Source: Paenalicyclobacillus cellulosilyticus (lineage in GTDB: Bacteria > Bacillota > Bacilli > Alicyclobacillales > Alicyclobacillaceae). Taken from it: DNA of 34,540 nucleotides. The position numbers were made by a program, and so were the translations under genes. Positions within the stretch are counted from its first letter, which is position 1. Each line of letters starts with the position of its first letter. Under the pieces are notes generated by a model, which did no database searches, had not been told where the DNA came from, and was given only the letters and a program-made list of their open reading frames with translations. Location of the stretch: NCBI RefSeq assembly GCF_014647315.1, contig NZ_BMOY01000033.1:1-34540 (forward strand), in the 5' to 3' direction. Positions 1-6,534 of the stretch are shown piece after piece.

Positions 1-58
1 GTCATTTTACTCAGCAATTTTCGGACAGGCAATAACGTCAGCTTTCAGCCATTTAGAG

Positions 59-532
59 ATGGCTAAAACACTAATGGGATGGGATATGGAATTGATCAGA
101 ACCGCTGCAAGGGCTTTATTAATTCAAAACGATCATATCCTTGCTGTGAAATATGCAGATAACGAGACTATATTCTACGCACTACCCGGGGGTGGACAGA
201 GAAAGGGGGAACCACTCCTCAAGAGTCTTCAACGCGAATGTCTTGAAGAGCTAGGAATCGAAGTAAATATTGGGGAACTGATCTTCGTTCATGAGTGGAT
301 TGATGAAGAGAAAGACGTTCATCAAATTGAATTTATTTTTGAATGCTTCCCTCGCGGAAAAATCACAAACATTATTAGTGAAGTCCCTGATGGAAATCAG
401 ATCGGGATTGAGTGGCTGCCAATATCAGGCATTGTGAATTTCCGTATTTATCCTTTAGAGATGCGTGAAGAATTGTTGAAGCTTGCTAAAGGGAAGATTA
501 ATGTGCCGGTCTATCTAGGATACGGTAAATGA
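59..532 (+). CDS. NUDIX hydrolase
   Basis: This 157-aa protein contains a Nudix box reading GGGQRKGE, then seven residues, then RECLEELG, which fits G-x5-E-x7-RE-x2-EE-x-G. Such enzymes hydrolyse a nucleoside diphosphate linked to another moiety, using Mg or Mn bound by the REx2EE glutamates. The substrate cannot be told from the sequence. The fold begins near residue 12 (IRTAARALLI), so the ATG at position 86 (MELIRT) is an equally likely start; neither start has a strong ribosome binding site. The gene is AT-rich compared with most of the window and lies just upstream of mobile-element debris, so it may belong to the accessory block. Family assignment is secure; function is generic. Confidence 0.85.
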   Translation: MAKTLMGWDMELIRTAARALLIQNDHILAVKYADNETIFYALPGGGQRKGEPLLKSLQRECLEELGIEVNIGELIFVHEWIDEEKDVHQIEFIFECFPRGKITNIISEVPDGNQIGIEWLPISGIVNFRIYPLEMREELLKLAKGKINVPVYLGYGK

Positions 533-551
533 TGCACTCTTTCTCCTAAAT

Positions 552-622
552 CTCAAGTTTGACAGTATTCTTGATGTAACGCTGGTTTGTAGGTCCAAGT
601 TTGTACCACACGCACTTTAGCC
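552..622 (+). repeat. 71-bp element-end repeat, copy A (upstream of IS66-type tnpA remnant)
   Basis: This segment aligns without gaps to positions 34470-34540, with 7 mismatches in 71 bases by eye. The last 28 bases are identical, and the mismatches fall in the left part. Copy A lies about 125 bp before a TnpA-like reading frame and points towards it. I infer it is the left end of an IS66-type element. I could not define a terminal inverted repeat or a target duplication, so the exact outer boundary is uncertain. Confidence 0.7.
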
Positions 623-640
623 CCGCATCCCTGCGGGGCT
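619..640. other. GC-rich hairpin in the mobile-element leader
   Basis: AGCCCCGCA (619-627) pairs perfectly with TGCGGGGCT (632-640) around a TCCC loop. It starts inside the repeat and runs into the leader of the TnpA fragment. No T-run follows it, so it may act as a leader or attenuator hairpin of the element rather than a simple terminator. Confidence 0.5.
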
Positions 641-746
641 TGGCGCAAGTATCGGTTCTGTGGTGAGCGTCAAATAGCGCACACCTGGCGTCAGTCCGTC
701 TTATGCGAGATGATCCCCTCCAGAATCCAGTCATGGAGGGATCACC

Positions 747-995
747 GTGACAAAAGCCGAGTTGGAAGCACTTCGTAAGCTTTGGCGTGCCCGCGTGGCG
801 GACTTCCGGGCCAGCGGGTTAACCGGCGCAGCGTGGTGTGCTGCGCATCAGGTCAAGGAACACCAGCTGTGGTATTGGGTCGGCAAGTTTAAGGCGGACA
901 CCGACCACGACGGCCGTCAACGTGATCATGCTGAGCCGCGTTTCATCCCGACACTGTCCCGCCGGCTCCCCGGCGGGGTTGTTCGTCATGCATGA
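747..995 (+). pseudogene. IS66-type accessory protein TnpA, 3'-truncated
   Basis: A GTG start follows a clear GGAGGG ribosome binding site (735-740). The first 70 or so residues have the TnpA signature of IS66-family elements: MTKAELEALRKLWRARV, then ADFRASG, WCAAHQVKEHQLWYW and RFIP. After RFIPT the frame no longer looks like TnpA and ends in a stretch encoded by a GC hairpin (958-977). No TnpB or TnpC transposase frame follows; AT-rich DNA with a different gene begins within about 130 bp. This is a remnant. TnpA is a small accessory protein required for transposition in complete IS66 elements. Confidence 0.75.
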
Positions 996-1127
996 GTTTG
1001 GTGCAGCCGTGGAGGGAATGCAAGGTGGGCGGGATTTAACGTTTACGTAACAACGTCGGACAGAACATGGGCTGGTGGAGTAATTGATCAAAATTTCCAC
1101 GTCACCAGTCTGTTGAGAGGTATTCAA

Positions 1128-1325
1128 ATGAATAAGGTATTTCATTTGATAGCTATCTATCTCGTGTTAATTTTGTTTGGAAAATTAATTATTCACTTGG
1201 TTACATTTCTATTAACCAAATTTGCAAAAAGAGAGATTAACTACGCTAGAAACGTTGCTCAATTCACTGTATTAACTGTTATACTATTTTTAGGTTTACT
1301 TTACTTTATGCAAATTTTAACCTAA
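1128..1325 (+). CDS. small two-helix membrane protein, unknown function
   Basis: This is a 65-aa reading frame starting at an ATG that follows GAGAGG with 7-base spacing. I prefer it to an in-frame ATG at 1113, which lies before that site. Two hydrophobic stretches (about residues 4-26 and 43-64) flank a short basic loop containing FAKREINYARN, so two membrane-spanning helices are likely. The DNA is AT-rich and sits between two decayed IS66 fragments, which suggests recent acquisition. I do not recognise the family. Confidence 0.55.
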   Translation: MNKVFHLIAIYLVLILFGKLIIHLVTFLLTKFAKREINYARNVAQFTVLTVILFLGLLYFMQILT

Positions 1326-1425
1326 GGTACTTTGAATGGAAGTTACCGTAAAATCCTACACACCTCTTCTTGAGGCATTTGAACTCGGATAATGGTCGCA
1401 AACGACGCCAAGGGGTGTCTTATGG

Positions 1426-1506
1426 ATGTCCAAAACAGAGTTGCGCAAGCAGCGGTAAGAGCGCATCGCGGAGTTTCGTGCCAGCGGGCAGATCACACTT
1501 GCCTGA
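1426..1506 (+). pseudogene. second IS66-type TnpA remnant with in-frame stop codons
   Basis: The frame from ATG 1426 reads MSKTELRKQR, stop (TAA 1456-1458), ERIAEFRASGQITLA, stop (TGA 1504-1506). This is the N-terminal pattern of IS66 TnpA, where a tryptophan-rich WCAAH segment would normally follow; the TGA stands where such a Trp codon would be expected. A possible ribosome binding site (AGGGGTG, 1411-1417) precedes the ATG. The remnant is independent of the fragment at 747-995, so at least two IS66-type insertions have decayed here. Confidence 0.6.
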
Positions 1507-1525
1507 TGTTCATGTCATGCCTTGC

Positions 1526-1834
1526 TTACCGCCGCCCCAACCCCACCTTCCGCAACCGCCCTTCCGCCTCCGCGTCGAGCATTGGGCGCATGTACACGGC
1601 TTGCCGCTCCCAGCCGCGCTCGACGTAGCGGATCATCGTGTCGATGTCGGTGTCTTCGCGCTCGACAACACGCACGCCGGCGGCCGCGAGTTGTTGCTTG
1701 AGTTCGCGGCGCCGGCGATGCAGTTGGCGTTCGATGTGTTCCAGGACGAGGAGTTCGCGGAGGATGGGAGAGGTATGCACGACTTTATCTCGGAACATAT
1801 GTTCTTCATCGCACAGTATACGATGTACCGGCAC
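1526..1834 (-). CDS. small basic helical protein, unknown, possibly a gene fragment
   Basis: This is a 102-aa GC-rich minus-strand frame with normal protein-like composition. It has a charged helix (RELLVLEHIERQLHRRRREL) followed by KQQLAAAGVRVVERE and an aromatic/basic tail (ERGWERQAVYMRPMLDAEAEGRL). The GTG start at 1834 and the internal ATG at 1798 both lack a good ribosome binding site, and base composition drops just upstream of about 1800. The piece may therefore be the 3' part of a longer gene cut by rearrangement. Similar small proteins occur near mobile DNA in spore formers as far as I recall, but I cannot name a family. Confidence 0.45.
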   Translation of the reverse strand: MPVHRILCDEEHMFRDKVVHTSPILRELLVLEHIERQLHRRRRELKQQLAAAGVRVVEREDTDIDTMIRYVERGWERQAVYMRPMLDAEAEGRLRKVGLGRR

Positions 1835-2020
1835 AGATCACTGTGAATGTTGGAGAATGCCACCAGATTACACATCACTTCGTGGTGGTAATCTGGTTAT
1901 GTTTATCACGGATGGCACAGACAAAATGAAAGAAACTTACAATTTTGCGTTGTATGTTCTAATCTCTTTTTCTAAGATTCCCCTTAGAGTATCTTACTAA
2001 GTTGGAAGGGGGAATGGCGG

Positions 2021-3082
2021 ATGGCAGTTGCGGCTATCAAGCCGAACACGACCGCGCACACTGCGTCAGGCAACGTTCACGGTTCGATAACGCCTGCGTC
2101 GAGTACGAAAAAAGCATCAAGTTCTTCGTCTGAAACACAAGCTGCCCATGTGTCGTCTGTCACCGCGGTGTCCGCGCACGGTGACACGTTGCATATCAGC
2201 GAAGCTGCAAGGGCGGCTGCGGCAAGCCGTGCTTCTGTTGGTGGAACGTCTTTAGTGCAAAAGGTGGAGCAAACCATTGCGTCATGGGGCAAGGATGCGT
2301 TGCAGTTCATCCAAGGCGCGGCGGAACGGGTGGCTGAGAATGAGAGTTTGGGCATCGTTCATGAAACGGGGAACGAGCCGAGAACTAAAGCGTATGAGGC
2401 AGGCAAAGCATTGGGTGATGTGGTCACGTCGGTTTCCGGTGCAGTGCAGATTTTTGAGGGCGCTTCGATGATTGTTGGAGGCGGTGTGATCGCGGCGGCG
2501 GGAACGGTGGCAACGGGTGGTGTGGCGGTTGAAGTGGCTGTTCCGGCAGGAGCGGCCGTGGCGAGTGCAGGCGCAGCGGTGGCGGCGCATGGTGCAGCGA
2601 GTGCTGGGAAGTCGGTGAGTAACCTGTATCAAGATACAGTGGAATTGTTCTCTTCTTCTAATGATGATGCATCAGCACGTAGCGTAAAAGGAATAGTTGT
2701 TCACGGGGTGGATACAGATTTACGTACGAATGAGGCAAGAGGGGGTCATACATTACGAGATCATGTGGGTAAATCTGAGGAGGAAATATTAGCAGCATCA
2801 GCAGCAAGGGGAAATAAACCATATTCATCGTATTTGGATGAAAGTATAGCCCAACAGGCAGTAAACGAAAATCTACACATGAATTCCGATAAAGTGAAAG
2901 ATTTCATGGATAATCCGAAGCAAATGCGTGAGACATTTGTTTATGACCATGGTAGAGTTATTGGCCGAGGCAATGAATATGCATCTAATGTTATCTCAGA
3001 TCAAACCAAATCAAAAGTAGTTGTTGCTAAACACAACGATGGGAATGGTCCATTCATTATAACATCATATCCTATCAAATAA
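2021..3082 (+). CDS. polymorphic toxin with C-terminal CdiA-type RNase A-like domain
   Basis: The 353-aa protein starts at an ATG after GGAAGGGGGAA. Residues 1-60 are Ser/Thr/Ala-rich and contain DTLHISEAARAAAA, with no signal peptide and no LXG motif. Residues 120-210 are a Gly/Ala/Val-rich hydrophobic segment of the kind that precedes toxin domains. From residue 241 (GGHTLRDHVGKS) to the end (FIITSYPIK) it matches the bacterial CdiA-CT RNase A-like fold: two histidines (243, 248) in the GHTLxxH motif and a closing T348-x-Y350-P. In the characterised Yersinia toxin of this family His, Arg, Thr and Tyr are catalytic as I recall. An Arg is not obvious at the usual spacing here; the nearest is in SAARGNK. 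Expected role: RNA cleavage in competitor cells. The adjacent immunity gene supports this. The export route is unknown. The DNA changes from GC-rich to AT-rich near 2640-2700. Confidence 0.85.
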   Translation: MAVAAIKPNTTAHTASGNVHGSITPASSTKKASSSSSETQAAHVSSVTAVSAHGDTLHISEAARAAAASRASVGGTSLVQKVEQTIASWGKDALQFIQGAAERVAENESLGIVHETGNEPRTKAYEAGKALGDVVTSVSGAVQIFEGASMIVGGGVIAAAGTVATGGVAVEVAVPAGAAVASAGAAVAAHGAASAGKSVSNLYQDTVELFSSSNDDASARSVKGIVVHGVDTDLRTNEARGGHTLRDHVGKSEEEILAASAARGNKPYSSYLDESIAQQAVNENLHMNSDKVKDFMDNPKQMRETFVYDHGRVIGRGNEYASNVISDQTKSKVVVAKHNDGNGPFIITSYPIK

Positions 3083-3095
3083 GAGGTGATATTTA

Positions 3096-3377
3096 ATGGA
3101 CGATTTCAATAAATTAGGTGGATTTATAGGATCATATTGGCATATGGATACAGAATCGACGGAAAGCGGCCTTCAAGACGTTTATCGTGAGATGAATACT
3201 TCTGCAATCGAGGAGATGGTTGACATCATAGATAATTTTTTAAACAGAGAAGACCTCGATGACCAAGAAAAGTCAACCCTTATAAGAGAATGGACTGATA
3301 TGTACTATCCATTGCAACCGCTGGAATGGCTGAGGATTATATGCACGGAACTAAAAAAATATGTAGATAAGCTATAG
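3096..3377 (+). CDS. cognate immunity protein, CdiI-like
   Basis: This is a 93-aa acidic protein starting 13 bases after the toxin stop, with an AAGAGGTGAT ribosome binding site. It carries FIGSYWHMD near the N-terminus, ESTESGLQDV, a central acidic helix region and YYPLQPLEWL near the C-terminus. This layout fits the small CdiI-type immunity family that pairs with CdiA-CT toxins. It should bind and block the RNase domain of the preceding gene. Position immediately downstream of the toxin is the main evidence for pairing. A close paralogue is encoded at 4250-4531. Confidence 0.8.
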   Translation: MDDFNKLGGFIGSYWHMDTESTESGLQDVYREMNTSAIEEMVDIIDNFLNREDLDDQEKSTLIREWTDMYYPLQPLEWLRIICTELKKYVDKL

Positions 3378-3518
3378 TTCAAGCATCGTCTAATACATCA
3401 TCGCTAATATATTATGACCATAGTATCTGTCGGGAAATTGTACATTATCGAGCAGGTTGGTTATTGCTTTGATTACTAGATTTGCGATGAGTCCTCTCAT
3501 GATTTTGGATGGTGTTGA

Positions 3519-3905
3519 ATGAAGAAGGATGGACTAAATGTGAAACGAAAACTTTTTGAAAAATATTATGATTTCTCCATTCGATCCGGAAATGAGTTAT
3601 ATTTGCCATTATCGATGGCGATGAACTTCGTGAACGATTGTACACGTTTAGGACTTGTGGTAGTGGAATTGGAGTTTTTTCACATTGAAGGCGACAAGAT
3701 AACGCCGGTGGTTGAGCCGTTAACCGGATTAGATTGCAGTAACGTTTTTGAGGAACAATGGGATTGGTCTCATGTTGTCCAACAATGTAATTCTGTAGCA
3801 ATGCTTGTTTTGGAAAATGAAGCTAAACGCGATGATACACAATATGTAAACTTCACAATTTTATCACGAGATGAGGCGCAAAAGTGGAAAACCACTGGCG
3901 TTTGA
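3519..3905 (+). CDS. immunity-array-type protein, unknown family
   Basis: This 128-aa protein is mixed alpha/beta in appearance and has conserved-looking blocks: FSIRSGNELYLPLSMAMNF, NDCTRLGLVVVELEFFH, EPLTGLDCSNVF and NFTILSRDEAQKW. I do not recognise the family. An in-frame GTG at 3540 (VKRKLFEKYYD) is preceded by AGAAGGAT and may be the real start. It lies in the AT-rich immunity region and is followed within 8 bases by another small gene. Its size, base composition and neighbours suggest an orphan immunity gene against a toxin not encoded here. This is inference from position. Confidence 0.55.
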   Translation: MKKDGLNVKRKLFEKYYDFSIRSGNELYLPLSMAMNFVNDCTRLGLVVVELEFFHIEGDKITPVVEPLTGLDCSNVFEEQWDWSHVVQQCNSVAMLVLENEAKRDDTQYVNFTILSRDEAQKWKTTGV

Positions 3906-3913
3906 CAAATCAA

Positions 3914-4129
3914 ATGGACTATTTATTTCAAGCGAGGCTTATAAAAAAGCATTATTCTCCAATCAATCAAAAATGGGATCATGACCATTGCAGTTTCTGC
4001 ACGGAAAAGTTCTACAATATTGACCAGGTTGGTTATTGCACCGAAGATGAATATTACTGGATTTGTGACGGGTGTTTCCATGGTTTTAAAGACATGTTTA
4101 AATGGACGGTTGTGAATGAAGAAGGATAA
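3914..4129 (+). CDS. small zinc-ribbon-like protein in immunity array
   Basis: The 71-aa frame starting MDYLFQARLIKKHYSP carries two Cys pairs, HCSFC and ICDGC, separated by about 22 residues. The flanking sequence is aromatic-rich (KWDHDH, GYCTEDEYYW, FHGFKDMFKW). The Cys pairs could bind zinc. Small proteins of this pattern occur beside toxin/immunity genes, but I cannot assign a tested function. It begins 8 bases after the stop of the 3519-3905 gene. An upstream in-frame ATG at 3884 lies inside that gene and is less likely. The pair may be one two-gene unit. Confidence 0.6.
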   Translation: MDYLFQARLIKKHYSPINQKWDHDHCSFCTEKFYNIDQVGYCTEDEYYWICDGCFHGFKDMFKWTVVNEEG

Positions 4130-4249
4130 GAACATGAGCATCCATATGTGCTGACAAGCATTGTGTGAGCAAAATAATTGGATTAATGAAAGTCTTGATT
4201 TGAGGCCATGCGGTCACACTTGCAATATGGCGAGGTTATCAATTTGATT

Positions 4250-4531
4250 ATGGAGAATTTGAATCATCTTAAAGACTTTCTTGTTGGCTATTGGCATATG
4301 GACGTTGAGTCTACCGAAAGCGGGCTGAAAGATGTATTCAAGGAAATGGATAAAGATGCTATTCAAAAGATGGTTCTCCTTATCGATCGGTTTTTGGGTT
4401 CGACAGACATTGACGAAGACAAAATAAAATTTATTGAATATTGTACTGATGTTTATTATCCAGACATGGAACCGATTCAATGGCTGAAGCATATAAGAGA
4501 AAAGCTGTATGATTACGTGGTGAGACATTAA
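4250..4531 (+). CDS. second CdiI-like immunity protein (paralogue of 3096-3377)
   Basis: The 93-aa protein from ATG 4250 is the same length as the first immunity protein and shares its key blocks: YWHMD, ESTESGL, a DV-x2-EM segment, AI-x2-MV-x2-ID-x-FL, YYP and P-x2-WL. An in-frame ATG at 4208 would add 14 residues with no match to the paralogue, so 4250 is preferred; GAGGT (4232-4236) is somewhat distant. No toxin precedes it. It probably protects against a variant of the same RNase toxin or is a relic of an earlier toxin cassette. Confidence 0.75.
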   Translation: MENLNHLKDFLVGYWHMDVESTESGLKDVFKEMDKDAIQKMVLLIDRFLGSTDIDEDKIKFIEYCTDVYYPDMEPIQWLKHIREKLYDYVVRH

Positions 4532-4975
4532 ACATGGATAAAAACCCCATCCTGTGGTGAGGGGCCCGATCATCTGACATGGATGGTGCAGTACAAGATA
4601 AACAACTCCATGGTGATGAACGACGACTCACCTGAGGAGTTCTTCCATGCAAGGATGACCACGGGACTCTCCCTTTCCGAATGGTATGTTGCGCGACGGT
4701 TTTCACCTGTTCTCCCGATGAATTCGACATCTGATGTTTCGTGGATCCCTGCCATCGCGCGCTGGTCTTCGCCGCCACTTTCCAACCTCGTGCGACAACC
4801 ATCCCAATGGACCGTGGGATATGGTCTTTCCGGAGGATGGTTGTTTTGTGTGGAAGTTGGAGAATCAAATCAGGGGGATGGATTCAGAATGCGCGCGGTC
4901 AAGACAGCGCCAGCTCTCCCCTGAGATTGAGCCAGCGTGCGTCGGTCCTATCCCGCAAGCAGGGAGGAATGGAAC
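4532..4975. other. 444-bp gap without a recognisable gene
   Basis: Open frames occur on both strands, but none has a convincing ribosome binding site, composition or family pattern. An imperfect hairpin (CCCCATCC/GGTGAGGGG, about 4543-4562) could end transcription from the immunity array. The stretch separates the AT-rich toxin island from the GC-rich sulfur locus and may be decayed DNA. Confidence 0.4.
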
Positions 4976-5188
4976 ATGAAGTCGTGGTGGATGCCGGCGT
5001 TGGGCGGATTGGCGGTGGGGGTGTTGTTGACGGTATTTGTCATACCGTGGGTCGTGTTTCAGTGGTCGCCCGTTTCTTCCATGGCGTCGATGATGCGTTG
5101 GATGAGTCAGTCGTCGCAAGGACAACAGATGTGGAACGTGTGTACGAACTGGATGCAAGCCTATGCGAACGGGAGCACCAAGTCTTGA
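4976..5188 (+). CDS. small single-helix membrane protein
   Basis: The 70-aa frame starts at an ATG after a strong AGGGAGGAAT ribosome binding site (4961-4970), which favours it over an ATG at 4937. Residues 8-27 (ALGGLAVGVLLTVFVIPWVV) form one membrane helix. The tail is rich in Met, Ser, Gln and Trp (SSMASMMRWMSQSSQGQQMW) with one Cys. I do not recognise a family. It lies about 260 bp upstream of the sulfur-locus promoter and may or may not belong to that locus. Confidence 0.55.
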   Translation: MKSWWMPALGGLAVGVLLTVFVIPWVVFQWSPVSSMASMMRWMSQSSQGQQMWNVCTNWMQAYANGSTKS

Positions 5189-5451
5189 GCTGAATCCGAT
5201 GCCCCGTACCAGCCGGTGAGGAAGTTTTCACACATCCAGATAACAAAGTCTTGAACCAGTCTGCCGCAAACTTGTTCGTCCTCACCGGCTCCTTCTCCTC
5301 CTTTCTTATCCTCATCCTCCTTCTCCGTTTTCACCTGTCACGTGCATCCCCTGTCCTTGAAGTTTTGGGGGATACCATACGGGGATCCCATACGCTCTTC
5401 TTAAACTTGATTTTTCGTATGCTGTGCGACGCGTCTGTGGGACGTGCCGGA

Positions 5452-5480
5452 TTGACATGAACTCGGCGCCTGAGTAACAT
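5452..5480 (+). promoter_or_regulatory. sigma-A-type promoter of the rhodanese gene
   Basis: TTGACA (5452-5457) and TAACAT (5475-5480) are separated by 17 bases. The -35 is perfect and the -10 matches 4 of 6. Transcription would start near 5487, just before the palindromic operator at 5493-5508. Confidence 0.6.
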
Positions 5481-5492
5481 ATCACCCGTAAC

Positions 5493-5508
5493 ATACCCAT
5501 ATGGGTAT
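5493..5508. promoter_or_regulatory. CsoR/CstR-type palindromic operator
   Basis: ATACCCATATGGGTAT is a perfect 16-bp palindrome directly downstream of the predicted start site and directly upstream of the ribosome binding site (GGAGGTGAGG) of the rhodanese gene. ATACCC/GGGTAT half-sites are typical of the CsoR/CstR family of copper- or persulfide-sensing repressors. Given the sulfur genes, a CstR-like persulfide sensor is the likelier partner. No such regulator gene is in the window. Confidence 0.6.
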
Positions 5509-5522
5509 ATGGAGGTGAGGAA

Positions 5523-5843
5523 ATGATGGCCACGATGGAGACGGTCGTCCACATTCATCCCCTGGACGTGTATACACGTTTGCGCCGTGGGGAAAAACTC
5601 CAGGTCATCGACGTCCGTGAGCCTGAGGAAGTTGCGTACGGCAAGATACCTGGGGCCAAAAACATTCCGCTTGGGCAACTGCCGCTGCGTGTCCACGAGA
5701 TCGATCCGCGGGTGGAAACGGTCCTGGTTTGTCGGAGTGGGGCGCGCAGCGCGTGGGCGTGTGCATGGTTGATGGCGTCCGGTTTCCGCAAGGTGAAGAA
5801 CATGCTCGGAGGCATGAATGCCTGGAACTGGGATGTCGATTGA
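5523..5843 (+). CDS. single-domain rhodanese sulfurtransferase
   Basis: This 106-aa protein starts after GGAGGTGAGG. It has the rhodanese pattern VIDVREPEEVAYGKIPGAKNI followed by the active-site loop VCRSGARS with the persulfide-carrying Cys at residue 70, and it closes with a GGMNAW motif. It transfers sulfane sulfur between donors and acceptors in the cytoplasm. It is the first gene of the sulfur locus and has its own promoter and operator. A second, larger palindrome separates it from the next gene, so it may be a separate transcription unit under the same regulator. Confidence 0.9.
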   Translation: MMATMETVVHIHPLDVYTRLRRGEKLQVIDVREPEEVAYGKIPGAKNIPLGQLPLRVHEIDPRVETVLVCRSGARSAWACAWLMASGFRKVKNMLGGMNAWNWDVD

Positions 5844-5912
5844 CCTGAAGCGCATATGCATATGAAAGATGCACGTGGAAGGTGCACAAGGTACGTGCGG
5901 GGGTGCGGATCG

Positions 5913-5955
5913 TTGCCATGCACATACCCTATATGGTATATACCATATAGGGTAT
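5913..5955. promoter_or_regulatory. 32-bp perfect palindrome overlapping a promoter for the sulfur operon
   Basis: Positions 5924-5955 form a perfect 32-bp inverted repeat; the left half is ATACCCTATATGGTAT and the right half is its exact reverse complement. It contains ATACCC and GGGTAT at the outer edges and inner GGTAT/ATACC half-sites, as if two overlapping operator sites were nested. A plausible promoter, TTGCCA (5913-5918) with 18-bp spacing to TATATA (5937-5942), lies across it, so a bound repressor would block the promoter. It shares its outer half-sites with the operator at 5493-5508. Confidence 0.65.
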
Positions 5956-6028
5956 ATCGCGCTGATAAACGAAACCCAGTCGCATACTAAGTCTCCATTC
6001 AAAAAAAGTTGGCGGGAGGGAATCATCC

Positions 6029-6424
6029 ATGGCAAAGCGTGTTGCGATCATCGCGTCCCATGGCGGGTTGGATACGGCGTATAAGGTGCTCAACATCGCG
6101 ACGACCGCCGCAGCCACCGACGCGGAGGTCGGGGTGTTTTTCACCTTTGACGGTCTGAACATCATTCACAAAGACGCGGCGAAGCGGCTGACCTTGCCGC
6201 CTGGCATGGAGGCGTACATGGAAGGCTTTCAACGTGCCCAGGTGCCTGCCGTGGCGGAGTTGCTTCAGGTGGCGAAAGAAAGTGGCGTGAAGTTGATTGC
6301 CTGCCAGATGACGATGGACGTGATGAACCTCAAGAAGGAGGATTTCATCGACGGTGTAGAAGTCGGCGGTGCCGCGACGTTCCTTGATTTTGCGTACGAT
6401 GCGGATGTGACGCTCGCGTTCTGA
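6029..6424 (+). CDS. DsrE/DsrF-like sulfur-carrier protein (YrkE type)
   Basis: The 131-aa protein starts after GGCGGGAGGG. It has the DsrE2-type fold pattern: KRVAIIASHGGLD at the start, VGVFFTFDGL, and LIACQMTMDVM containing Cys92, the position of the reactive cysteine in this family. Such proteins bind persulfide sulfur and pass it to TusA or rhodanese partners. Its place ahead of a TauE/SafE permease and a TusA-rhodanese fusion resembles the yrk operon of Bacillus subtilis, where YrkE is the DsrE-like member. The family call is firm; partner specificity is inferred. Confidence 0.85.
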   Translation: MAKRVAIIASHGGLDTAYKVLNIATTAAATDAEVGVFFTFDGLNIIHKDAAKRLTLPPGMEAYMEGFQRAQVPAVAELLQVAKESGVKLIACQMTMDVMNLKKEDFIDGVEVGGAATFLDFAYDADVTLAF

Positions 6425-6534
6425 CTCGTTTTTTGCCACATGCCACGTTGGCCGGGCCCTGGTGCTTTTGCCATCGGAAACCGGGTGATGCAGGCTTTCC
6501 CCCTGTGACGGCTGGGAGAGGAAGAGGGGGCAGG

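Noticed and set aside
546-734. Minus-strand frame whose end reads similarly in both 71-bp repeat copies
   Set aside because: The shared peptide simply reflects the DNA repeat; mismatches change amino acids freely, so there is no sign of coding selection.
1370-1846. 158-aa plus-strand open frame
   Set aside because: It overlaps the better minus-strand frame 1526-1834 and a TnpA remnant in another frame; its sequence is Pro/His-rich and unlike a protein.
4583-4924. 113-aa plus-strand open frame in the gap before the sulfur locus
   Set aside because: No ribosome binding site, no recognisable motif, and composition unlike either neighbour; treated as non-coding or decayed DNA.
5371-5392. Repeated CCATACG motif upstream of the rhodanese promoter
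   Set aside because: A short direct repeat that does not show the ATACCC/GGGTAT symmetry of the two real palindromes.
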